DNA from: Sycon ciliatum
Lineage: Eukaryota > Porifera > Calcarea > Leucosolenida > Sycettidae
Length of the DNA: 64,000 nucleotides
NCBI RefSeq assembly: GCF_964019385.1
Contig: NC_088645.1
Coordinates: 25,851,189-25,915,188 of the forward strand
Reading direction: 5' to 3'
Shown here: positions 1-11,781 of the stretch, one piece after another
How the letters are laid out: each line of letters opens with the position of its first letter
How positions within the stretch are numbered: the first letter of the stretch is position 1
Program-made: the position numbers and the translations under genes
Notes under the pieces: model-generated
What the model was told of the DNA's origin: nothing
Database searches by the model: none
Seen by the model: only the letters and a program-made list of their open reading frames with translations

Positions 1-218
1 CTTCAAGCGAGCAGTAGTCTTCGATGTGCGGTGGTGACTTGTGTTGTCTGTACTGCCCTGAACATTTGGTCCTTCCAGCCGGATGTGCGGAGCGCATCCG
101 GAGCCAATCGAACAGCCCTGAAGTAAAGCCTTCTGTATTCCGAAGCTCGTTGTGTTATGATCGTATAGTGTATATTTTTTGAAATTTGAGTGTGCATTTC
201 GGATCGTTGCCGTTGAGA
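1..218 (+). other. BEL-1 leader or end of 5' LTR
   Basis: This stretch precedes the first recognisable gag codons at 219. It holds an AATAAA-like GTAAAGCC stretch and AT-rich sequence, but no clear primer-binding site. It could be the end of the 5' LTR plus leader. I see no independent gene. Confidence 0.35.
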
Positions 219-493
219 TGTCGCGCAAGAGCACCAGAACCACCAGAGGGAGAGCTCCAGACCAGCTCGGTGAGTGGCTGGCGTCGACACAGACTGACCC
301 TCAGCTTGCCTTTGACGCTGCGGTGAATTTGTCGTTGCCACCATCACCCAGTGCCAGTGTATATGATGTGCTCAGTCTGAAGTCCATTGGTGTGGACAGT
401 ATTAGCGTTAGTAGTAGTCGCAGTGCGCGTAGTCGCGGTGCGCGGAGTGCGCACCTACGAGCTGAGTACGAGGCTGCAAAGAGGCTGGCTGAA
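219..493 (+). pseudogene. BEL-1 gag, N-terminal part
   Basis: The product begins MSRKSTRTTRG and ends in a charged helix (RAEYEAAKRLAE) typical of the coiled-coil N-terminus of BEL/Pao gag. It is interrupted by the DNA transposon at 496-1771. The charged helical sequence resumes on the far side at about 1774 (LEQQQIGSQRRLLQMELAMQ), which supports an insertion into gag. Fossil copy. Confidence 0.6.
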
Positions 494-639
494 TAGACCC
501 TTTGCACAATAACGGTCACGTGATCCGAGACGGGGCACCCTCTTCGATTTTGTGCAGAGTATCAGTTGTTGAGCATGGTGGAACACTGTATTTTTCCATT
601 TTGGAGATGGAGGAGAGAGTGTCGAGTGGTTTGCCATCG

Positions 640-757
640 ATGGCTGTGGAACCCGTGGACGAACTGTCAAATGAAGAATGGTCTGTGAAGGAACTGAACA
701 GTTTTCTGCTGAATGATGGTGCGTATCTGTCGGGAAAAAGAAGGAGTTGTTGGAGAG
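640..757 (+). pseudogene. SAP-like domain remnant ending in splice donor
   Basis: The segment encodes VDELSNEEWSVKELNSFLL and then, one frame over, a GKKKELLER tail, which is the usual end of a SAP DNA-binding helix pair. It runs straight into GGTAAGT at about 756-762, a good splice donor. A pyrimidine-rich tract and ATGCAG acceptor follow near 866. The frame change means it is damaged as it stands. Assignment rests on pattern similarity only. Confidence 0.4.
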
Positions 758-1289
758 GTAAGTTTTCCGCATTCAGTGGATATTTCGGATTACTGAAGAT
801 TGAAATTTCTTTTTCTTTTCTCTACCTTCTCTCCCCTGTCGATGTAGTGAACTCTTCTCTATGCAGAACCCTGATGCTCCTAGAACTAAGAAGGGCACCA
901 CTTCCTCGAGTGTACCTTCATCATGCCCAACATTTCATGCGTCCCAGTGGATGAGTGATGAACCTCTGTTTCCCAGAGTGAGTGCCACAGCATGCTTGCT
1001 CGTCTCCAACGCAGGGGCAAGTCGCCGACGACAGTGAAGAGGGAGCTGATGGAGTAGTACAAGTGAACAGGCCCGTGGATAGTGTCCATGAGTTTTACTT
1101 TGGTGGCTATGTGCATAATGTGAAAGTCTGTCATATCGTGCACACAGCCACAGCTCGAACTCAGATGACTTTCTCCGCACACCTGAGCGACGAGGCTGCG
1201 TCTCTCTCCACTTCAGCATCAGCAGCTCGAGCAGCGCCAGCAAGCAGTCGATCTTCCAATAGCGAAGACAGGGATGGGTCATGCCTTTT

Positions 1290-1490
1290 TCTCAAGCTCC
1301 AGAGTCCCTTGGCAGGGCGTTCCATATCTTCGCAACAGCAAGGATAAAAGTCGTCATGGATAAAGTGTTCCGAGCACAACACTGTGAACGATATCGCAGC
1401 ACTGCGGCCCTCTTCTCGCCAGATAGCCAGGATTCCAGAGTGTGGAATGCCAGCATCACCAGGGAACGCATGGAAAGACAAGTGGGTTCC
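1290..1490 (-). pseudogene. THAP-like zinc-finger remnant
   Basis: The minus-strand reading gives MSFHAFPGDAG followed about 25 residues later by TVLCSEHFIHDDFY. The Phe-His-x-Phe-Pro and Cys-Ser-x-His-Phe pattern is the core of the THAP DNA-binding domain found in P-element-type transposases and derived host proteins. The upstream Cys pair is not in the same clean frame, so it is degraded. It opposes the SAP-like remnant in the same element, suggesting two divergent or convergent ORFs. Confidence 0.5.
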
Positions 1491-1773
1491 TTACACTAAC
1501 GTTAGGGATGACGGTTGCTGCAAACAAGAACCCAACAGTGGTACTTGGAAAGCGTTTCGGAACTTCTTCCTTCAGAACTAAAAAAACTTCAAATGAAAAA
1601 AGGCTGCGGAGTACATACATGATTATCGCGTCGGGACCGTGAAAACACAGCCTGTCACAGGAAACTTGATCACGTCCTGCAGCAAACCACGCATGCTGGT
1701 TGCATGCCAAGTGTGCAGCGCGTGCACAGCATGCCCCGTCTCGACCCCTCTCGCTTATTGTGCAAAGGGTCTA

Positions 1774-3069
1774 TTGGAGCAGCAACAGATAGGGTCCCAG
1801 AGGAGACTGCTGCAAATGGAGCTGGCGATGCAGCATGAAGCCATCGACAGCCAGCATGACAGTTCCAGTACTAGTAGTAGTGCATACTCGGAGTCAACGC
1901 GCTCAACGCGTGTAGTAGTAGTAGTAGTAGCAGCAGTGTAAGGGGCCAGCCAGCCCAATAGTCTGCACGTGGTGGAACTCCCCAGGCAGCTGTGGCAGTG
2001 TCTGCTGGCGGTGGCCACGCAGCTACAGCTAACCAGCCACCAGCAACGTCAATAGCCACAGTACGCAGTCCGGCAGTATGTCATCAGCAGTCGCCGCAGT
2101 CTGATGTTACGCCGCAGTCTGGTGTTGTGCCGCAGCCTGGTGTTGCGCCGCAGCCAGATGTTACGCAGCAACCAGCAACGTCAACAGCCACAGCACGCAG
2201 TCCGGCAGTATGTCATCAGCAGGCGCCGCAGTCAGATGCTACGCAGCAGCCGCAGTCTGACATCGCGTAGCTCGCTGGAGCTATCATGGCAGCGGTAGGC
2301 ACGCAGAAGCCCTCAGACACCCCAGCACAGCGCCATATGAAGGGTTATATGGCCAGGCAAGCTGCTGGGAAGGATCTGCCACAGTTTGCTGGGCAGCCTG
2401 AAGAGTGGCCCATCTTCAAGAAGATGTTCGACACCACAACTCGGGACTGTGGGTTTTCACATGCAGAGAACCTCAGCCGACTGCACCGTGCGCTGAAGGG
2501 CAAGGCCAGAGATGCAGTCCAGTTTATGTTGGCTGTCCCAGACAATGTTCCGGAGATTCTTGCCACTCTGCAAGAGCGTTTTGGCCGTCCCGAGCACGTG
2601 GTGCACCACCTCATCACCCGTGCTCAGAGTTTCCGTACTCTGCGAGCCGACGACTTTGAGCAGCTCGTAGAGTTCTCAACTGCTGTGCGTGGGCTGGTGC
2701 AGACCATGAAGCTAATGAATAGTACCGGGCACCTGCGCAACCCTCAGCTGCGACAGGAACTTGTTGCCAAACTGCCGGCTGGCATGCGCCTGAACTGGGG
2801 CGAGATGATCGCCAATTTCGATCCGGAGAAGCTCTCGCTGGATGATTGTTCAGTGTGGCTGTGCGGCAAGGCCAGTGAAGCAGGCAGAGTGACTGTGCTG
2901 AAGACAGGGAGTGTCAGCAGCAGCGGCGGCAGCAGCAGTAACAAGAGAACTCGGAGTGAGACCACCCTCACCACATCGAGCCACAGTGGCAGCTCCAGAC
3001 AGCAAGAGCGTGCACCCTTCGCCTGCCATTACTGCAGCAGCCAACATCCGCTGCGCAGCTGTGACAGTT
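1774..3069 (+). pseudogene. BEL-1 gag, central region (DUF1759-type)
   Basis: From 2286 the reading is a 260-residue gag core containing LPQFAGQPEEWPIFKKMF, ALKGKARDAVQFML and ILATLQERFGRPEHVVHHLI. This is the conserved BEL/Pao gag domain. It ends in a Cys/His-rich stretch (CHYCSSQHPLRSCDSF) that begins the nucleocapsid knuckles and is cut by the TTAA MITE at 3070. The upstream part (1774-2285) is Gln/Pro-rich with CAG/CCGCAG repeats. Fossil. Confidence 0.85.
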
Positions 3070-3937
3070 TTAAAGGGGAAGTTAAGGCAAAAATTAAAAT
3101 TTCACCAGTTGTAGTCTTCGGGGTGCTGAGTCGAATGGTCTTGGTCCGAGAAAGCTGAGACGCTCCCTTCCTACTTGAATCCCAATCGAACTCACGCACT
3201 TCCACCGAAACTGGGTGACTGCGCCCTACGAGATGGGGATTTGTATGCAAAACGTCACTAAAAGCGCCATTTCGTTCTTATAAAAGCACGGATGACCACG
3301 ATTGGCCCATATGTTGTAGTCTTTTGGACGCTGAGTTGACTGGTTTTGGTCCGAAAAGGCTGCGATGCAGCGTTCCTCCTTTATTCCCAATCGAACATGG
3401 TTGAACAAGCGGTCACGTGCTCCTGCATACACCAGTCACCAGGTCACCGTGCCTGCGGGGTACAACTTACTAGCCTGTTTGAACTTTTTTGGGTGCAGTC
3501 CTGTCACTCGAGTTGAACTCGAGTTGAACCTTGGCGTGAAAGTTGTCGCCTGCTGGCGTGGTGACCAGGTGATTTGGGCACCCAGGAGCACGTGACCACT
3601 TGTTCAACCATGTTCGATTGGGAATAAAGGAGGAACGCTGCATCGCAGCCTTTTCGGACCAAAACCAGTCGACTCAGCGTCCAAAAGACTACAACATATG
3701 GCCAATCGCGGTCATCCGTGCTTTAATAAGAACGAAATGGCGCTTTTAGTGACATTTTGCATACAAATCCCCATCTAGTAGGGCGCAGTCACCCAGTTTC
3801 GGTGGAAGTGCGCGAGTTCGATTGGGATTCAAGTAGGAAGGGAGCGTCTCAGCTTTCTCGGACCAAGACCATTCGACTCAGCACCCCGAAGACTACAACT
3901 GGTGAAATTTTTATTTTTGCCTTAACTTCCCCTTTAA
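3070..3937. mobile_element. Fold-back MITE copy 1, TTAA target duplication (piggyBac-like)
   Basis: An 860-bp element (3074-3933) lies between two TTAA tetranucleotides (3070-3073 and 3934-3937). Its ends read AGGGGAAGTTAAGGC and the inverse complement. The inverted similarity continues inward for hundreds of bases, so most of the element folds back on itself. A second copy of exactly the same 860-bp length, also between TTAAs, is at 49427-50286. TTAA targeting is the hallmark of piggyBac. No transposase is present, so it is non-autonomous. It interrupts the BEL-1 nucleocapsid region. Confidence 0.85.
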
Positions 3938-4100
3938 AGCACTGCCACTGCAGAAGCGTAGGGAATGGGTAGCTGGGCAGAAGCTGTGTTTTCTCTGTTT
4001 CGGCCGCAGCCACCGAGTAACTGACTGCAAGAGTCGGAATCGCTGCTCCGTTGGTGATTGCGGAAAGCGTCACCATGAACTAGTGCACCCGCCTGACAGG
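3938..4100 (+). pseudogene. BEL-1 gag nucleocapsid knuckles
   Basis: Directly after the MITE the reading is KALPLQKRREW, then CFLCFGRSHRVTDC and C-x5-C-x3-HH, a BEL/Pao zinc-knuckle pair. It continues into the protease region at about 4083. Fossil. Confidence 0.65.
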
Positions 4101-4733
4101 AACAGCGGTGGCCACACTGAACAGCAGGAGAGCGTCAATTCCCACACCGTTCAGCGGACTCGAGTTGCCCTGCGCGTTGTACCGGTGTCGCTCTCAGTGT
4201 CCAACGGGCATAGCGTCGAGACACATGCGCTCCTGGATGAAGGATCCACCGTGAGCATTGTCGACGAGAAGCTTGCCAGGGAGCTGGGCGCTACTAGTCC
4301 GGTAGATCCCCTGCACCTGAATTGGACTGGGAATCACAGTCAGCACCATGCCAACTCATGTCGCGTCAACCTGTGCATCTCACCTAGAGACGGAGGTGAG
4401 CAGTTTGACTTGCAGAACGTCCGCACGGTGGCGAACCTCAGTCTGCCGAAGCAGTTTGTCAACCAGCAGAAACTTGCCCGACAGTGGTCGCATTTGGCGC
4501 ACATCGACTTGCCATCACTGGCAGAGGTGACGCCTATGCTGCTCATTGGCCAGGACCACTACCACCTGACGGCACCAAGGGAGATCTTGGAAGGTCCGCC
4601 GAATGCACCTGTAGCCACCAACACTAAGCTCGGCTGGGTACTGCACGGCAACACCGGACAGTGCCAAACAGTGGACTCTGAGGTGTCCTTCGTGTCGTGG
4701 TCACCAGATGACGAGCTATGTGCGCAACTTTGA
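4083..4733 (+). pseudogene. BEL-1 A17-type aspartic protease region
   Basis: The product has RVVPVSLSVSNGHSVETHAL followed by LLDEGSTVSIVDEKLARELG, the aspartic protease active-site region of the Pao retrotransposon peptidase family (A17). It then has LLIGQDHYHLT and NTKLGWVLHG, which are also conserved in that family. The segment stops where the reversed BEL-3 remnant begins at 4736. Confidence 0.8.
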
Positions 4734-4735
4734 AC

Positions 4736-5086
4736 TGTTGAGTGGGAGAGCTTGTATAGCCACGCACAAATACGTCTTGGTAAACACAAATATGGAGGGG
4801 TTCCGGTTCACGGAACGACATTGCACTTGTTACTTGAAAGGATTAGGTGACTTGAAAAGGAGTGTCACCAGAAAACCTTATTTGAGACAAGTGAAGCATG
4901 CAAAAGGGAAAAGGCAGCAAAAAAGGAGCCACAGGCTCGCTGCGCATGCTCTGGCCTGAGAGCTGAAAAACGGTGCACGCGATGCGTGCAGCAAGACATC
5001 AGCATGACGTCAACATGATGTAACACATAAACAAATAAAGACATAATAATGAGCGTAACGCGGATTCGTGATGCATATTCACGACA
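4736..5086 (-). repeat. BEL-3 LTR
   Basis: About 351 bp beginning TGTCG and ending CAACA in minus orientation, preceded on the minus strand by the purine-rich GGGGAG. Its start recurs at 5924-5902. Contains no gene. Confidence 0.55.
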
Positions 5087-5201
5087 CTCCCCGGGCATTG
5101 GCCGGAGAACAGAATTAACGTAACAAGGAGAAATTTTACACAAAACATGTGGAAAGATAACTGAAGAGCATAAAGAATGCGAGAGCAATGAGAGTAATGA
5201 G

Positions 5202-5865
<664 letters not shown>

Positions 5866-5924
5866 TCCAAAGCAGGCGTTCTTACAGATGAATTTGAACG
5901 TATTCGTGATGCATATTCACGACA

Positions 5925-6940
5925 AGCTACATGAATTGGTCAAGAGGGCCTTTTCAGTAGATGACTTCTTTGTCAAGCCAGCGCCGCTACCCAGAAGCAT
6001 TGACGATGAGCGGGCGCTACAGGTGCTGAGTACCATGACTCACGATGGCACCAGATGGCAAACAGGACTGTTGTGGCGTGACGACAACCCGCAATTGCCA
6101 GAGAGCCGACAGCAGGCCGACAGACGTCTTCAGCAGCTGGAACGCCGTCTGATGCAGGACCAGAACCTCGCTGACCAGTATGCAGCGAAGGTCGAGAGCT
6201 ACCGGGTGAAGGGTTATGCACGTATCCTGTCAGCAGCAGAGGCCACATGTGAACCACCAAACACTTGGTACCTGCCGCACTTTGCCGTGGTGAACCCGAC
6301 GAAGGGCAAGCTGAGACTTGTGTTCGATGCAGCCGGGAAATCGCATGGCAAGTGCCTCAATGACTTCCTGATGCCTGGACCCGACCTGCTAACGCCGTTG
6401 ACGCAAGTGCTGCTGAACGTTCGGCGTTTTGAGTACGGTTTCGGCGATGACATTCGGGAAATGTTCCACCAAGCTAGTGTGCGGCCAGAGGACCGACCGG
6501 CCCACCGTTTTCTGTGGCGAGGCCTCGACCGCAGTCGCCCACCAGATGTGTACGAGATGCAGGTGATGACGTTTGGTGCAGTGTCCTCTCCGACCACAGC
6601 TCAGTATGCGAAGAACCATAGTGCCACCGTCTTTGGTCCAGATTTGCCTGAAGCTGTCACTGACCGCCACTATGTGGATGACTATTTTGATAGTGCACCT
6701 ACTGAGTGTGATGCCATCAGCCGTTCGGCAGCGGTGATTGAGATTCACCGGAGGAGAGGATTCGAGATCCGGAACTGGGTTAGTAACTCATCCCAGGTTC
6801 TAGAGAGAATACCCACCCAACTTCGTTCATCTAAAGTGGTGAATCTCGCCACCGGGAACGCTTCCACAGAGAAGGCACTTGGCCTCATATGGAACCCGAA
6901 CAGCGACTGCCTCAGTTTTGCCGTTGGATCAAAGTTATAG
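5925..6940 (+). pseudogene. BEL-1 reverse transcriptase
   Basis: Conserved Pao reverse-transcriptase blocks appear in order: KLRLVFDAAGKSHGKCLND, DDIREMFHQASVRPEDRPAH, FLWRGLD, MTFGAVSSPTTAQYAKNH, and HYVDDYFDSA with the Tyr-Val-Asp-Asp catalytic motif at about 6670. The preceding 100 residues are the linker between protease and RT. Part of the BEL-1 fossil. Confidence 0.85.
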
Positions 6941-6982
6941 CCCGACAGCGTCTCAGCGACCAAGCAGACAGTACTGTGCTAC

Positions 6983-7363
6983 GTGATGTCGGTGTTCGAT
7001 CCCCTTGGCTTCCTGATGGCGTACACCGTTAACGCCAGGATACTTCTGCAAGACGTATGGAGGTCAGGCCTTGGCTGGGACGATGAGCTGCCCCATGACA
7101 TGGCTGAGCGCTGGTCAAAGTGGCAAGCCGGCCTGCATGAAGTTGCGTCGCTGCAAGTGTCACGATGCTACCGTCCTGTACTAGCAGACGCCGAGAGCTT
7201 AGAGCTGCACATGTTTGTGGACGCTAGTGAAAAAGCATTCGCAGCTGTAGCACACATTAGAGCCACCAGCAAGAGCAGTGCTGTGCACGTTTCTTTTGTT
7301 GCAGCAAAGGCTCGCGTCGCCCCGCTCAAGCCGCTCAGTATCCCTCGACTTGAGCTGCAAGCT
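6983..7363 (+). pseudogene. BEL-1 RNase H region, part before the BEL-2 insertion
   Basis: The reading has MSVFDPLGFLMAYTVNARIL, the usual start of the region after RT in Pao elements, then LHMFVDASEKAFAAVAHI and PRLELQAAV. It stops at the GCTGT duplication where BEL-2 begins. The same domain is present again on the other side of BEL-2 at 18967. Confidence 0.8.
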
Positions 7364-7368
7364 GCTGT

Positions 7369-7767
7369 TGTCGCGAATTCGATATTACGTAACATTCGCG
7401 AATGCTAAAATAACTCAGTTTGAATGTTTCACGTACCTTTTCTCCTTTTTTCGTCTATCGCCATCTTTGCCATGGCGATGTGCAGTGCTGGCAGTTTTTC
7501 ATGCGCATGCTTGATCCTTTGGCGATCATCTTTTGGCTTGCTGACTACACTCGAGGAGTTTCAATTTCTTATTCTAATGGTACGTCTGACGACGATCAAG
7601 TCCAATCCTTGTTGCTCTGTGTCTCATGTCAGTAACAATTAATTCAGTAATGATAGAGCTACAATTGTAGAGCTCTCTCGACTCAGCGAATAGAATAACT
7701 TCAGTCAAACAATATTTTGCAAATGGCAATCAGACCGGGAAATTCAAACTGTATTTATGCCACCACA
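7369..7767 (+). repeat. BEL-2 5' LTR
   Basis: TG...CA-bounded repeat, 399 bp, nearly identical to 18563-18961. Followed at once by AACTGGTGCCGAAACCCGGG, a normal BEL primer-binding site. Confidence 0.92.
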
Positions 7768-7805
7768 AACTGGTGCCGAAACCCGGGATTTGATAATTTA
7801 GAGCC

Positions 7806-8890
7806 ATGAGCTCCCCGGCTGTTACTTCAAGACTTTCTCCGAAGCAGAGAACTGACAAGAAGTTACTGGACAGAAAACATGCTGACCTGGAAAAGGACCT
7901 TGAGAAGTCAGATGAATTCTCAGCGTACCGAACAACTCCCAACGATCAACTGGAAGACGCCATAGCAAAGCTAAGTCCTTTTTTGATTGATTTCGTACCT
8001 CTGTCTCTTCTTATGGGAAGGTGTGTGAATCATTTGGGGATAGTCTGTCAAACCTTGTGGAAGACGTTGAGGCTGCTGTTGACTGGCACCTAGACCAATT
8101 TGTCCAACTGGAGAGACGAGTCCTCTCTTTGAATGCTACCCTCTCGTACTTGGAGAGCAGACGCCCCTCAACTCAAAATGTACAACAGCAAGTACCCTCG
8201 CAGGATGCTGCCACAGCAGCACTCATTAGCACCATGGAATCTTTGATAAAGGTCCAGACCAGTCAGCAGCAACAGCAACCAGATCCAAGTACCAGTACTA
8301 CTTCTAAGACCACAGCCAATGTTTCGTTACCGAAACTTTCATTGCCTACGTTTGATGGGAATGTCATGAAGTATGCTGAATTCTCAGATATGTTCCGTTC
8401 TTGTGTTGATAATAACTCACAGTTATCTAATGCCGAAAAGCTCACGTATCTCAAGTCTTGCCTCAGGGGGGATGCACTAGACGCAGTGTCTGGTTTCCTA
8501 TGTACGGATACAAACTACCAACCTGCTGTCGATATCTTACAAGAAAGATTTGGTAATACTGAACGGGTCATTCATGCCCACTACACTGCACTCATGGGTA
8601 TCCCTGCTTGTTCAAACAAAACCCAGTCCATCAGGTCATTCTACGACCAAGTTGAAGAGCAGTTGCGCTCCTTGCAAGCATGTGGGCAGGATATCAACCA
8701 AAGTGTATTTGTATCGATGATATTGTCAAAGCTTCCCCAGCATGTTGTTCTCCAGTTGGAGTTGAAGAAAGTTGAAGTTCACTGGTCGGTGAAAGATCTC
8801 CGCAAAGCAATTCAGGAATATCTCATGGCCAAAGAAGCAGCAGAGGCACAGTCCTCACTGGCCACACCATCTGTTCTGCTGTGGTTCCTT
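7806..8890 (+). pseudogene. BEL-2 gag
   Basis: Starts MSSPAVTSRLSPKQRTDKKL at 7806. The conserved gag core lies at about 8330-8830: VSLPKLSLPTFDGNVMKYAE, LKSCLRGDALDAVSGFL, ILQERFGNTERVIHAHYTAL and SKLPQHVVLQLE. A Gln/Ser-rich linker precedes the core. The zinc-knuckle part is not seen, because unrelated sequence begins near 8870. Confidence 0.85.
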
Positions 8891-10200
8891 TTGCTGTTGT
8901 GCATGTGGAACCTGGTGTCGGTTTATTATTTTGTGGAATGTCATCAAGGGGGCAGGTGTTGTGAAATGATGTGTTGTTTTCCTGTGTGATGGCATTCCCC
9001 AAACTGTCTCGTCTAGTCGCGTGCATGTGTGATATGAGCATGCGCGATTTTGTAGTCGAGAGTCCTTTTGTCAGTCTTCTTGTTCGTCCCTTTGAGTGTT
9101 GTCTCCATTTCCGTACTTCCTCCGCGTCATCGAAATTGTCGCAGTTTGACTAGTGACTTGTCACTTGTTACTGACAACTCCATAAGCTAAGCCATTCAAA
9201 ACTTATTACACAAGATGATAGTCTGAAGACTAGAGTAACGTTCCAGGACAGTTGGACTGAAATTTTTCATGCAGAGATGAAGTCCTCGTCGTCGCTGATG
9301 TCAATGGACGCAAAAATATCGTTCCGAAATATTTCAAGGAAGGTTGAAAGTTGGTCGCGCCTCATCTCAAACGCTTTGACTTTCTCCACAGGACAAGAGC
9401 TGCTATGCTTGTCGTTTGCTAGCTCTGGATGATTTCTACTTCACCACAAACGAAGCCTAGTAAGAATACACGATCGTTGCGAGGTCGGTTGATTACCGTC
9501 GGCGGAATCACCTCGATCTTGAAATGAACTTTTTTTAGCCGTGGCATGCCCATGTATTTTTGCTGTTTGGTCACAGCTCATGCAGCTCAGGTAAGAGTAC
9601 TATCGCGTCCAGCGCGCCCTGCTTTTCAGCATCACTGGTATACCATGGTACGGCACCTGCGCGTGCATCACTAGCACTACGTGTAGAGTCTACACGGCTC
9701 TTGCAGGTACAATCGTGTTCTGAGTGCCTCAGCCAGAGCGACAAATTTTATCGCTGTTGCAGGCATTTAGTTTTCTGACCCCTCGATGTTTCTCCAAGCG
9801 CTGCCACTTGTTCCACGAAGTCATTCTCACCCCAGCTAAGGTAAAACAGTGATGAGGCTTGAGTGAATGGCCATAAGCACGAGAAATGTGCAGGCTGCAA
9901 CGCCTGACTGATCTCCGCGAGTCGAAATTACCATCGCAGCGACATCAGCGAAGAATTTGCGTCTAGTTCAAAAATTCCAGCTTCCAATAACAGAAAATAG
10001 AACTTTACCGTCACCCTATACTGATGACTATCGCCTATGTCCAATTCCTTGCCTCTGGTACAAGTGCTGGTGAGTAAATACCCCGTTTTATATCAAAAGT
10101 CAAACTGCGACAATTTCGATGACGCGGAGGAAGAGTAATGTCAATAATAATTATGTAAATCAAACTAGTCTTGTCCCTTGTGTCCTGCGTCCCGGGGAAC
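8890..10200. other. Unidentified insert within BEL-2, with a 35-bp inverted repeat
   Basis: BEL coding similarity stops near 8870 and resumes near 10230. Between them a 35-bp sequence at 9116-9150 (starting CTTCCTCCGCGTCATCG) is present as an exact inverse complement at 10099-10133, 950 bp away. This suggests the TIRs, or sub-terminal repeats, of a DNA transposon. No target duplication or transposase was recognised. Confidence 0.45.
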
Positions 10201-10229
10201 GAAATGGCTGAGATTCCGTTACAGGCGCA

Positions 10230-10563
10230 ATTAGGTCATTCATCACATCTAAGGCACGTGACATTCTTAGCTCACCAACGATCCGCAAGGACACCTTAGC
10301 GACATCAGGCTTCGGTAGCTCCGACAGAAGAATTCAGTGTCTAGATGCCACGGAAGTACTCATCAAGATAGCAGATGGATCGAAAATGCCACTGTCACTA
10401 AATGTTGTACCGGTCATTTCCAGCCCGATTTTGAAAGTGCCGGTAGTCGTGAAGAACCGCCCTGAACTAGCAGTCTTCCGTCTAGCTGAACCGTTGTGTG
10501 AGTCAGAAGAACGTGTCAGCATTGATATACTGATAGGAGGAGATTACTACTATGACATTCTCC
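10230..10563 (+). pseudogene. BEL-2 A17-type protease, part before family-C element
   Basis: Reading includes ADGSKMPLSLNVVPVISSPI and SIDILIGGDYYYDILLS, the DxLIGxD-type block of Pao peptidases. Sequence continues at 13522 (SDGLILLNSKLGYILAGK) after the family-C LTR element. Confidence 0.75.
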
Positions 10564-10567
10564 TTAG

Positions 10568-11111
10568 TGTTGCGGATTTCTGTTCGACTATGATTTACGC
10601 ATGTTGTTGTATTTGGTTCTTGTCTGGAGGAGTCCAGTGTCTGATGTCATATATGGTCTAGTTGTACGCGCGAGTATGGGGTGATGTGTGACGTTTATGG
10701 TATGTGGTGCATGCAAGAGTACGCGTTGTCAGAGTGTCAGGATGTGCTTCCGTCTGTGCGAGAGTGACTGTCAAGTGAATGCTGTACATGCGCAGTGCTA
10801 GTTTGGTCTGGGAATGAGAGTCGTGTGTGATTCGTCCGTGGTCTGGTTGTCTTGGTCTTGGTCATGTGTTCTGTACGTATTGGTCCCTGATTGGTCGTCC
10901 CGATTTGTCGTCGCAATATTACTGCTTGCTCTTTTGTTGTTTTCGTGGAGTCTTTTCCCGGGAGTCCTTCCCGTCGTCGTTTTGTCCCTTCACAAAGTTT
11001 GTCTCTCTCCTCCTGCGCCCTCGTCATTTCTTGGTATAATATAAGTATTGCAGATATGATCAAGAGTTCTCGTTGTTGTGTGGCGGGGGCCAGGGGGAGA
11101 AGCCTACTTCA
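10568..11111 (+). repeat. Family-C 5' LTR
   Basis: Matches 12975-13517 nearly throughout. A diverged relative is at 22417-22964. Confidence 0.85.
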
Positions 11112-11781
11112 TTGGCACCCAACGTGGGGCTCGAACCCACGACCCTGAGATCGTTTTCGTTTTCGCCGTGGCTTCCGTTGTGCTCGCCGTTGCCCTTTCG
11201 TTTTTCCTTTCTCTTTGTCGACGTTTGGCGACTTTATTATTTTATTCCTTTCTATTCGTCAATGTGCTTCCGTCTGTGCGAGAGTGACTGTCAAGTGAAT
11301 GCTGTACATGCGCAGTGCTAGTTTGGTCTGGGAATGAGAGTCGTGTGTGATTCGTCCGTGGTCTGGTTGTCTTGGTCTTGGTCATGTGTTCTGTACGTAT
11401 CGGTCCCTGATTGGTCGTCCCGATTTGTCGTCGCAATATTACTGCTTGCTCTTTTGTTGTTTTCGTGGAGTCTTTTCCCGGGAGTCCTTCCCGTCGTCGT
11501 TTTGTCCCTTCACAAAGTTTGTCTCTCTCCTCCTGCGCCCTCGTCATTTCTTGGTATAATATAAGTATTGCAGATATGATCAAGAGTTCTCGTTGTTGTG
11601 TGGCGGGGGCCAGGGAGAGAAGCCTACTTCATTGGCACCCAACGTGGGGCTTGAACCCACGACCCTGAGATCGTTTTCGTTTTCGCCGTGGCTTCCGTTG
11701 TGCTCGCCGTTGCCCTTTCGTTTTTCCTTTCTCTTTGTTGACGTTTGGCGACTTTATTATTTTATTCCTTTCTCTTCGTCA
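10742..11781 (+). repeat. 520-bp tandem duplication of LTR end plus primer-binding region
   Basis: Two adjacent copies (10742-11261 and 11262-11781) are almost identical. Each carries the 3' two thirds of the LTR, the TTGGCACCCAACG primer-binding sequence and about 140 bp of leader. The element therefore has two potential priming sites. Confidence 0.85.

Larger units (their letters stand above)
496..1771. mobile_element. DNA transposon relic with 17-bp TIRs and TA target duplication, SAP- and THAP-like segments
   Basis: The left end reads GACCCTTTGCACAATAA (496-512). Its perfect inverse complement lies at 1755-1771, and TA is present directly outside both ends (494-495 and 1772-1773). It sits inside BEL-1 gag. 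On the plus strand around 640-755 is a SAP-like stretch (WSVKELNSFL, then GKKKELLER in another frame) followed by a GTAAGT splice donor. A later stretch (FGGYVHNVKVCHI, about 1100-1140) resembles SAP/YqaJ-type transposon proteins. On the minus strand at 1481-1290 is a THAP-like block (FHAFP, then LCSEHFIHDDF). A TA duplication fits Tc1/mariner or related superfamilies, but the domain content does not settle the family. The ORFs are decayed. Confidence 0.75.
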
